Part shown: positions 44,817 through 51,799 of the stretch, in pieces | Numbering within the stretch: position 1 is the first letter of the stretch | Layout of the letters: each line of letters begins with the position of its first letter | Origin: Parabacteroides sp. | GTDB taxonomy: Bacteria; Bacteroidota; Bacteroidia; Bacteroidales; Tannerellaceae | Reading direction: 5' to 3' | Assembly: GCA_017481945.1 (NCBI GenBank) | Contig: JAFUOJ010000013.1 | Location: 1 to 51,799 of the forward strand | Length of the DNA stretch: 51,799 nucleotides | Translations under genes and position numbers: made by a program | Notes under the pieces: model-generated | Told to the model about the DNA's origin: nothing | What the model saw: only the letters and a program-made list of their open reading frames with translations | Databases searched by the model: none

Positions 44817-47800
44817 ATGAAGAAAAAGTTAATTTTCAGTATTCTATTCCTTTTTATAGGGATTAGTATGATTGTCGCCCAAACGAGAGTTAACGGGACA
44901 GTTACATCAGGAGAGGATGGCTTACCTATCGCAGGAGCCTCTGTCGTTGCCAAAGGTACTACAATTGGAACAATGACAGATATTGATGGTAAATTCACAT
45001 TGAATGTACCTGAAAATGCAAAAATCCTTCAGATTTCATTCGTGGGTATGAAAATGCAAGAAGTTGCAGTAAAACCCGTAGTAAACGTTATGTTGCAATT
45101 AGACGTTGCCAACTTGGAAGAAGTAGTAGTTACAGCCCAAGGTTTAACTCGTAAAGAGAAATCTTTAGGATACGCAACACAACAAGTCAAAGCAGAAGAC
45201 CTACAAGCGGTTCGTCAGACAGACTTAAACAATGCATTGGTTGGTAAAGTTTCTGGTGTCCGTTTCTTAGGAGGTTCTGGTGCAAAGTTCGACGCTGGTA
45301 AAATCGTTTTGCGTGGAACAAGTTCTTTAACAAATGCTGGTGGTAGTGAACCTCTGTACGTTGTTGATGGTGTCATTACAAGTGCAAACTCTGTCAACAT
45401 GGACGATGTTGAATCGGTAAACGTTTTGAAAGGTCCGGCAGCTACAGCTCTTTATGGTTCTCGTGGTGGTAATGGTGCAATCATCATTACAACAAGAAGC
45501 CTTTCTGGTGATAAAATGGAATTCAATGTAAGTCACACACTTGCTTTTGAACAAGTCTATTTACACAACGAACTTCAAGATCAATATGGTGGAGGTTATT
45601 TAGGCGCAGAAGCAGAATTACCTACTTTCCATTACGATGCAAGTAAACATCCAGCCTACCTACAACAGATGGATGGTGTTCGTTACTATGACTACGGAAA
45701 TGACGCCAGCTGGGGACCTGCTTTCAATGGACAAGAATATGCGCCAGCATACGCTTGGGATCCAACAAGCTCTTTGTTTGGAACAACCACTAAATGGCAG
45801 TCAAATATGGATTTAGCAGACTTATTTGACACAGGCGTTTCCAATACAACAAACTTATCATTTGCTCGTTCAGGAAAAGATTACATGACCCGTATCTCGT
45901 TCACAAATGCGGCTCGTGACGGTGTTGCTCCAAACAGTAATGCAGTTCGTCGATTTTTAGCAGCAAAAACTCAGTTTAAACCGGTTGAACGTTTAACCGT
46001 TTCTCTGGACTATAAATACACTTACCGTAAAAACCACAATGCAGCGGTTGAAGGTTATGGTGGAGCAGGAAACGTTCTTTATTCTTATCAACAATGGGGT
46101 CATACAAACGTAGACTTGGGTCAGTTGCGCGATGATTACAAACGTCCAGATGGTTCTTTCCGTTCTTGGAACATCACAAGCCCAACAAACTTGAATCCGA
46201 CTTATCACGAAAATCCGTTTGCATTGTACAATGAAATCAACAATACAGACATTTACCAGTGGAATGTATTTAGTGCCGACGCACAATTAGAATTACCCTG
46301 GAATCTAAAAGCTGGAGTAAAAGTAAACGGAAACATCCGTAACCAACGTTCTGAAGGTAAAATGCCTATGAATATTTTAGGTGAAGTTGCAACCTATGAA
46401 GAAGGACAAAACTCATTAATCGATCTTCAAGTTCAAGGTCGTTTAACTTGGGGAAATCGTTTCTTCGAAGACCGTTTGTCTGTAGACGCAGCTTTATTCT
46501 TAGAAAATAGAAATTATACATACAATGAAGTTAGCGCATTCACACGTGACGGACTTTTCCAAGATAAGTTCTTTAGTACTGCTGCTTCAGTGGGTCTATC
46601 TGGTGGTAACAATTCTAAAACAGACATTAAAGAACAAAGTATCTACGGTACAGGTACTTTAGGTTGGGATGATACTTATTATGTTGATTTTTCTTTACGT
46701 AATGACTGGACTTCAACTCTACACCCTGATGTAAATAGTTATTTATATGGTGGTGTTTCTGCAGCAGTCATCGCAAGTAATTGGTTAAAAGAGGCAGACT
46801 GGTTAGATTTTTGGAAAGTAAGAGCTTCTATGGCTCAAGTTGGTTCTACCATGAGTGCTTACCAAGTATATCCTACTTATAGTGTAAAAGACAGCAACGG
46901 TAATGCTGTTAAATACGGTACACTTTCTAATATGTGGAACAATACAAACTTAAAAGATCCATATATCAAACCAACAGTTTCTACCTCTTGGGAAATCGGT
47001 ACCGAATTTAAGATGTTCAACAATCGTTTGTGGGGAGATTTCAACTTCTACAATCGTGATTCAAAAGATCAAATTATTAATGTAAACACAACTCCTGCAA
47101 GTGGATATAGAACTCGTAAAATGAACGCAGGTTTGATCCGTAACCGAGGTGTTGAGTTCTCTTTAGGAGGTGAATTAATCCGTACAAAAGATTGGAATTG
47201 GGAAATCAATGCAAATATTTCTAAGAACAATAACACATTAGAAGAATTAGTTGAAGGTCAAGATGCTTACCAGATTTATTGGTGGAGTGTAGGTTCACGT
47301 GTATATTCTTGGGCTGAAGTAGGAAAACCAATCGGTGTTATCCGAGGCTCTACATGGAAAAAAGATCCAGAAGGTCGTATCATCCTTTCTGAACGTAGTA
47401 ATCCAAATCATCCTTATGGTCCATATGCACCGTTATTGAATACAAGTGCACAAGAAGAATTAGGAAATATTCAACCTGATTTGACAGGAGGTTTCTCTAC
47501 TTCTCTTCGTTTTAAAGATTTCCGTTTAGGAGCTTCTTTCGACTTCCAGATTGGAGGTGATATCGCTTCTGCAACCAATATGTTTGGAGAAGGTTCAGGT
47601 TTATTATCTTCAACTGTAGGGCTTAACGATAAAGGTAACCCAATCCGTAATAGCGTAGCGAATGGAGGTGGTGTTCGTGTAGACGGTGTTGTAGAAAACA
47701 GCGATGGAACTTATACCCCAGTTACAGCATATGTTGACGCAAATTATTACTATCAATCTCGTAAATGTTATGTTTGGGAAGAATATGTTTATGACGCAAG

Positions 47801-48041
47801 TTATTTAAAACTACGTGAATTGTCTTTGACTTACAATATCCCGACTTCATTTTTGGATCGGACAAAAACAGGTATTAAGAAAGCTAGTTTGGCATTCGTT
47901 GCACAGAATCCTTGGTTAATTTATTCAGGAGTTCCTAATATTGACCCATCAGAAGCAGGAGGTGCAAGCTATAACTATATCGAAGGAGGTCAGGCAGCTT
48001 CTACTCGTTCATTTGGTTTCACTGTAAATCTTACATTCTAA
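44817..48041 (+). CDS. SusC/RagA-like TonB-linked outer-membrane receptor
   Basis: 1074 residues, complete. Signal peptide to about residue 22 (ends IVAQ), carboxypeptidase-regulatory-like domain (about 25-95, VNGTVTSGEDGLPIAGASVV), TonB box (EEVVVTAQG), plug (YVVDGVITS, VLKGPAATALYGSRGGNGA) and a 22-strand-type barrel ending in Phe (FGFTVNLTF). It lacks an extra N-terminal signalling domain, so it is not regulated by its own anti-sigma partner. It forms the import channel with the SusD gene 19 bp downstream. The substrate is unknown. Confidence 0.96.
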   Translation: MKKKLIFSILFLFIGISMIVAQTRVNGTVTSGEDGLPIAGASVVAKGTTIGTMTDIDGKFTLNVPENAKILQISFVGMKMQEVAVKPVVNVMLQLDVANLEEVVVTAQGLTRKEKSLGYATQQVKAEDLQAVRQTDLNNALVGKVSGVRFLGGSGAKFDAGKIVLRGTSSLTNAGGSEPLYVVDGVITSANSVNMDDVESVNVLKGPAATALYGSRGGNGAIIITTRSLSGDKMEFNVSHTLAFEQVYLHNELQDQYGGGYLGAEAELPTFHYDASKHPAYLQQMDGVRYYDYGNDASWGPAFNGQEYAPAYAWDPTSSLFGTTTKWQSNMDLADLFDTGVSNTTNLSFARSGKDYMTRISFTNAARDGVAPNSNAVRRFLAAKTQFKPVERLTVSLDYKYTYRKNHNAAVEGYGGAGNVLYSYQQWGHTNVDLGQLRDDYKRPDGSFRSWNITSPTNLNPTYHENPFALYNEINNTDIYQWNVFSADAQLELPWNLKAGVKVNGNIRNQRSEGKMPMNILGEVATYEEGQNSLIDLQVQGRLTWGNRFFEDRLSVDAALFLENRNYTYNEVSAFTRDGLFQDKFFSTAASVGLSGGNNSKTDIKEQSIYGTGTLGWDDTYYVDFSLRNDWTSTLHPDVNSYLYGGVSAAVIASNWLKEADWLDFWKVRASMAQVGSTMSAYQVYPTYSVKDSNGNAVKYGTLSNMWNNTNLKDPYIKPTVSTSWEIGTEFKMFNNRLWGDFNFYNRDSKDQIINVNTTPASGYRTRKMNAGLIRNRGVEFSLGGELIRTKDWNWEINANISKNNNTLEELVEGQDAYQIYWWSVGSRVYSWAEVGKPIGVIRGSTWKKDPEGRIILSERSNPNHPYGPYAPLLNTSAQEELGNIQPDLTGGFSTSLRFKDFRLGASFDFQIGGDIASATNMFGEGSGLLSSTVGLNDKGNPIRNSVANGGGVRVDGVVENSDGTYTPVTAYVDANYYYQSRKCYVWEEYVYDASYLKLRELSLTYNIPTSFLDRTKTGIKKASLAFVAQNPWLIYSGVPNIDPSEAGGASYNYIEGGQAASTRSFGFTVNLTF

Positions 48042-48060
48042 AATTTAACGAAGAAGAATT

Positions 48061-49521
48061 ATGAAATATATAAAATTTTTAGCGACAGCATTAACTGGTT
48101 TAATGACATTTACCAGTTGTGGGGATTTTGGAGATACAAATGTAGATCCAAACAATCCATCTACCCCAGATACACGTTTCTTGTTTACATACGCATGTAA
48201 GGATGTACCAGACTTTACATTGAATGGTACGTATGATCCTTGGACACAATACTATCCTCAGTATTATGCAGAAAGACAGAACGTTCAATATACAGGTTAT
48301 GCTCAAACCGACTTTAATACGGGTCCTTATTATTATGCAACGATCCGTAACTTGAACACGATTATCTCTTTAAATGAAAATGAAGCGACTTCTGGTCAAT
48401 CCTATGTTGTACAATTAGGAAGTACAGAAAACCAAATCGCAGCTTGTCGTACATTAAGAGCATTTGTTTATATGCACTTAACAGACATTGTCGGTATGAT
48501 TCCTTATTCAGAAGCAGTATTAGGAGATGAAAATATTTTCAATCCTAAATATGATACACAGGAATTTATCTATGAAGATTTGGATCGTGATTTAAAAGAA
48601 GCATATGCTCAATTCAACGAATCAGGAACATTAGACAGAAATTATGATATTTTATATGCAGGAAACATTGCTCGTTGGAAAAAATTAAATGCTTCTATTC
48701 GTATGATGATGGCTATCAAATTATCAGATGTAGATCCTGCAGCAGGGAAAGCCCGTTTTGTCCAGGCTTATGCAGATGGTGGTATTGTTGATAACGATGA
48801 TCGTTTAGAATATAAATATTTAGCAGAAACAGCAAACCAGAACCCTTTATACGACAATGTAATCGTTTCTGGTCGTAAGGACTTCGCTCCTTCTAAAACT
48901 TTATTAGATCAATTAAATGCTTACAATGATCCACGTGTAGAAGTTTATGCAGATCCGAATAGTGAAGGTAAATATGAAGGTGTTCCTTTTGGTATTACTC
49001 AATCTGAAATCGTAAACTATACAGATTGTGCTTCATTCGATCCACGTTTCTATCAACAAAATTCTCCAATGGTATCTATCTCTGCTGCTCATATCTTATT
49101 GATTCAGGCAGAAGCTGCTGTTCGTGGATGGATTTCTGCAGATGCTGAAACATTATATAAAGCAGGTATCGCAGCCTCTTTCGGTTTTTATGATTTAGCA
49201 GATAAATTTGACGCTTATTATGCACAACCAACTATTGCATTTAGTGGTTCAGAACAAGAAAAAATTGAAAAAATCGCTATGCAACGTTGGTTAGCCAACT
49301 TTATGCACGACGGTGTTGAAGCTTGGTCAGATTGGCGTCGATTAAACGTACCTAAATTGAAACCAGGTACAGCTGCAACAGTAACTCATATTCCATATCG
49401 TCGTATCTATTATCCAGATGATTATGCTACAAATGTAGATAATTACAATGCAGCAATTGCAGCACAAGGAGCTGATAATTTTGACACTCGTGTATGGTGG
49501 GATGTTGCACCAAATGAATAA
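48061..49521 (+). CDS. SusD-like surface lipoprotein
   Basis: 486 residues with a lipoprotein signal (FTSC, Cys20). It is of the shorter SusD-like/SusD-superfamily type: VDPNNPSTPDTRFLFTYAC near the N-terminus, AACRTLRAFVYMHLTDIVGMIPYSEA in the middle, and HILLIQAEAAVRGW with RWLANFMHDGVEAWSDWRR near the end. It caps the SusC barrel and binds the ligand. It ends the two-gene unit, which is followed by two stem-loops. Confidence 0.94.
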   Translation: MKYIKFLATALTGLMTFTSCGDFGDTNVDPNNPSTPDTRFLFTYACKDVPDFTLNGTYDPWTQYYPQYYAERQNVQYTGYAQTDFNTGPYYYATIRNLNTIISLNENEATSGQSYVVQLGSTENQIAACRTLRAFVYMHLTDIVGMIPYSEAVLGDENIFNPKYDTQEFIYEDLDRDLKEAYAQFNESGTLDRNYDILYAGNIARWKKLNASIRMMMAIKLSDVDPAAGKARFVQAYADGGIVDNDDRLEYKYLAETANQNPLYDNVIVSGRKDFAPSKTLLDQLNAYNDPRVEVYADPNSEGKYEGVPFGITQSEIVNYTDCASFDPRFYQQNSPMVSISAAHILLIQAEAAVRGWISADAETLYKAGIAASFGFYDLADKFDAYYAQPTIAFSGSEQEKIEKIAMQRWLANFMHDGVEAWSDWRRLNVPKLKPGTAATVTHIPYRRIYYPDDYATNVDNYNAAIAAQGADNFDTRVWWDVAPNE

Positions 49522-49581
49522 TAAAAACCTATCTATAAATTTTCTTTATTAAAAACTAAAGATCAATAGACACATAGGTAA

Positions 49582-49620
49582 GCCCTCTGGTAGGTAGCGA
49601 TATCATCCCAGAGGGCATTT
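49582..49620 (+). terminator. Terminator of the second susCD pair
   Basis: GCCCTCTGG (49582-49590) pairs exactly with CCAGAGGGC (49608-49616), followed by a T-rich stretch. Confidence 0.88.
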
Positions 49621-49625
49621 ATTTA

Positions 49626-49672
49626 CAAAAAGAACGAGGAAATCTCCAGTAGAAAATTTCCTCGTTCTTTTT
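49626..49672. terminator. Second, bidirectional terminator before the GH97 gene end
   Basis: A perfect 17-bp stem, 49626-49642 with 49656-49672 (AAAAAGAACGAGGAAAT and its complement), with A and T tracts at the two ends. It can stop the minus-strand GH97 transcript and back up the susCD terminator. Confidence 0.9.
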
Positions 49673-49694
49673 ATTAAATAAGATCAATCCTTTT

Positions 49695-51620
49695 TTATTT
49701 CTTGAATATCAGACAAGCACCACCACCTGGAGCTAATCGTACAGACAATGGGCTTTGATTATTTACCTGCTTCTGAGAAGTTTTCAAACATTCACGATTC
49801 GTTAAATAATGTGCGTCATCTGCGTCCTCAACAATGTCTACTTGAAAATCCCCATTGGGTAAGAAATGGAGCGGAACTTCTACAGTACGACCAGACTCAT
49901 TCGTTGCAACACCAACTAAATAAGCCTCATCGGTTTCTCTCATCATCACAATATATTCTCCAATTTCACCAGCCAACGTACGACTCTCTTTCCACGGTTG
50001 TTTCTGTGCAGATAAAAACTTCAACAAAGGTGGATATTTACGATAAAACTCCGGAATATCCGGCATAATAGTCACCCCTGAATAAGTAATCAACGTACGT
50101 GCAGCTTCAGCCACAACTGTTGAAGGGACTGGCTGGCTTTCATCTACACGTGTCGTATGTCCTTGACGCAAATCAAACATTCCATTATTCATATCAATAG
50201 GTCCTGCTACCATATTCACAAAAACAGAAGTCACAAAGGTTTTCGGATAAAAAACTTTGTGTGCGTCCAATTGTGCTTGACAATATTCACGTGTAATCGC
50301 ATTCGGCCAAGTACGTGCTTGTCCATACGGATGGACGGGACCATCATGATAATTCACCAACAGATGATTCTTTGCACATAATTCAGTAATCATTTGTGTA
50401 CGTAAATTCTTCTCCTCCTGCGTACCTTTCATAAAACCATATTTCACACCGGCAGCTCCCCATTCTCCATATTGTTTCAAAGTCTCTTCAATTGGGTATT
50501 TTCTTCCACCCACATCATTCAAATAGAGCCAAATACCAACACCCTTTTCTTTACCATAAGCAATAATACGCTGTACATCATTTGCTTTATCCCCCTTTGT
50601 CGGGTCAGAATCAGATTCAAATTCCGGACCATACCAGTTAGCGTCTAAAACCAAATATTTAAAACCGGATTCAGCAGCAAAATCGACCATACGAACCCAA
50701 GAAGGATAAGACATTGTATATTTGAAACCTTCCCAAATAGCTCCATCGATTCGCCAATCCCAAACTGCCATACCGGGTTTTACCCAAGTAGCAAAATCAT
50801 ATTGAGGATCCGGATCTGGATTTAAAAGTTCTATTAAATGAGAATCCACCAAATCTCCCGGCTTCTCTCCATACATAACAACACGCCAAGCCGAAGTATA
50901 ACCCGGCTCCAACGTCCGAGGTTTAGAAGCCACTGAGAAATTAATTTCTCCCTCCTTAGACTCTAATAATAGCGGTTCACCTGTTCTCAAATCCGCTTCA
51001 TGAACTGCCATAAAATGAGAATCACCTGCTTGGAGTATCATAATCGGTAGACGAATCGTATCCGTTTCCGACAATCTTTCCGGACCAATATTATGATTCT
51101 CCTTATTATAATACCAAGCCGTATAGTTTCCTGCAAAGTTGTATGCAGTCAACTCATCTTCCACATTCACAGTTTCTCCTTTTCCTTCCGGAACATGATA
51201 ACGGATTGCCATTCCGTCATCATAACTACGTACGATTAACTGCATTTGCGGTAGCTTACCGGTAGAATTTGATAAATCAATGATCAATTCATTAAAATGA
51301 TCCTTTACAACAGCTCTCTTCCCCCAAAGCGGTTTCCATTCATCGCGTACTTGACGCTTTGAGACATTACTTACTTTCCATCCTGTCGTTGGAATAATTT
51401 CTTCAGCTTCTAATTTAAAACCTAAGGCAGACTCTTTTATCAACTCTTTTCCATTTGCAAAAAAAGAATAGGTTAACAAGCCATCCTCTTGTGGTTGTAT
51501 TGTTACCTGCAAATTACTATCCGGTGAATCTACTTGATATGAGCCATCTCCCCCACAAGCAGTTCCCAGACCCAACCATGCTGTCACCAGCAAGGCTAAA
51601 ATCATACTTTTTTTTCTCAT
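49695..51620 (-). CDS. GH97 glycoside hydrolase lipoprotein
   Basis: 641 residues from ATG at 51620; an in-frame start at 51650 would spoil the signal peptide. Lipoprotein-like signal with Cys22 (LGTACGG). The layout fits GH97: N-terminal beta-sandwich (DSPDSNLQVTIQ to about 270), barrel (WDWRIDG, YLVLDANWYG) and C-terminal sandwich. The segment VNYHDG...ARTWPN carries an Asp after His, at the place where I recall the retaining alpha-galactosidase-type members having their nucleophile. So retaining galactosidase-like activity is possible rather than SusB-type inverting alpha-glucosidase. It is convergent with the second susCD pair and may act on the same glycan. Confidence 0.88.
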   Translation of the reverse strand: MRKKSMILALLVTAWLGLGTACGGDGSYQVDSPDSNLQVTIQPQEDGLLTYSFFANGKELIKESALGFKLEAEEIIPTTGWKVSNVSKRQVRDEWKPLWGKRAVVKDHFNELIIDLSNSTGKLPQMQLIVRSYDDGMAIRYHVPEGKGETVNVEDELTAYNFAGNYTAWYYNKENHNIGPERLSETDTIRLPIMILQAGDSHFMAVHEADLRTGEPLLLESKEGEINFSVASKPRTLEPGYTSAWRVVMYGEKPGDLVDSHLIELLNPDPDPQYDFATWVKPGMAVWDWRIDGAIWEGFKYTMSYPSWVRMVDFAAESGFKYLVLDANWYGPEFESDSDPTKGDKANDVQRIIAYGKEKGVGIWLYLNDVGGRKYPIEETLKQYGEWGAAGVKYGFMKGTQEEKNLRTQMITELCAKNHLLVNYHDGPVHPYGQARTWPNAITREYCQAQLDAHKVFYPKTFVTSVFVNMVAGPIDMNNGMFDLRQGHTTRVDESQPVPSTVVAEAARTLITYSGVTIMPDIPEFYRKYPPLLKFLSAQKQPWKESRTLAGEIGEYIVMMRETDEAYLVGVATNESGRTVEVPLHFLPNGDFQVDIVEDADDAHYLTNRECLKTSQKQVNNQSPLSVRLAPGGGACLIFKK

Positions 51621-51799
51621 AATAAACTGATTAATTCTAACTCCATACAAAAATAAAGATTATTTTTGGAATAATCTTATAATCCGCTAAGAATAAAAAG
51701 TTTATGCGGAAAGTTCAAGAACGAGGTAATGAGTTGGCAACTGTTCTGATTTCTACATACTTGCGTGATTTGCATTGATGTACAACTCATCTTGGAACA
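51621..51799. other. Right edge upstream of the GH97 gene, no gene seen
   Basis: 179 bp with no convincing coding frame. It holds the upstream region of GH97 and a weak inverted pair ATGAGTTG (51729-51736) and CAACTCAT (51783-51790). Confidence 0.4.

Noticed and set aside
51729-51790. ATGAGTTG/CAACTCAT pair at the right edge as an insertion-sequence end
   Set aside because: Arms are only 8 bp, there is no transposase, and the window ends there.

Overview
The window comes from the chromosome of a gut-type Bacteroidales bacterium, most likely Parabacteroides or a close relative. The evidence is two SusC/SusD pairs, a type III glutamine synthetase, a GH97 enzyme, secreted 6-bladed beta-propeller proteins, and many upstream sites matching the Bacteroidota promoter pattern (TTG, 19-20 bases, TAnnTTTG). 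The genus is an inference. No rRNA, tRNA, cas gene, integrase or transposase was seen.

Layout. 1-5144: a 5'-truncated SusC receptor and its SusD partner. 5306-7980 (minus): metY and a MATE efflux pump. 8009-8349: palindrome array 1 and a long hairpin. 8377-13140 (minus): a two-gene envelope operon, a 1000-residue TPR protein followed by a beta-barrel protein. 13263-16100 (minus): Nudix hydrolase, ROK sugar kinase, VOC protein and MBL-fold hydrolase. 16250-17512 (plus): DUF3667-type membrane protein. 17563-21047 (minus): purT then a GH3 beta-glucosidase. 21332-27122 (plus): a five-gene MacAB-TolC-like tripartite exporter. 27204-27704 (minus): a small secreted protein. 27816-28117: palindrome array 2, followed by a DUF6261-like gene at 28266-29087. 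29160-33805 (minus): a phosphate-uptake operon (porin-pstS-pstC-pstA-pstB), divergent from an Rrf2 regulator at 34001-34441. 34479-36219 (minus): an SGNH hydrolase and a frameshifted beta-propeller gene. 36348-37424 (plus): mnmA. 37487-38733 (minus): a second frameshifted beta-propeller gene. 38837-39056: palindrome array 3. 39094-41283 (minus): glnN. 41471-44236 (plus): a cytoplasmic GH13 amylase and prs. 44817-49521 (plus): a second SusC/SusD pair. 49695-51620 (minus): a GH97 lipoprotein.

The most unusual content is three intergenic arrays of short perfect or near-perfect palindromes repeated at an exact pitch: six 20-bp units every 42 bp, eight 15-bp units every 41 bp, and six 15-bp units every 41 bp. 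The palindrome differs between arrays but is kept within each. The 22-26 bp between units is much more variable, while the pitch never changes. A pitch of 41-42 bp is close to four DNA helical turns, so all dyads in an array would lie on one face of the helix. Array 2 lies beside the DUF6261-like gene, whose promoter carries a further, related palindrome. I know of no described system that matches this.

Together the genes form a glycan- and nutrient-scavenging envelope toolkit: SusCD glycan import, GH3/GH97/GH13 hydrolases, high-affinity phosphate uptake, and efflux by the MATE and tripartite pumps. Housekeeping genes (metY, purT, mnmA, prs, glnN) are interspersed.
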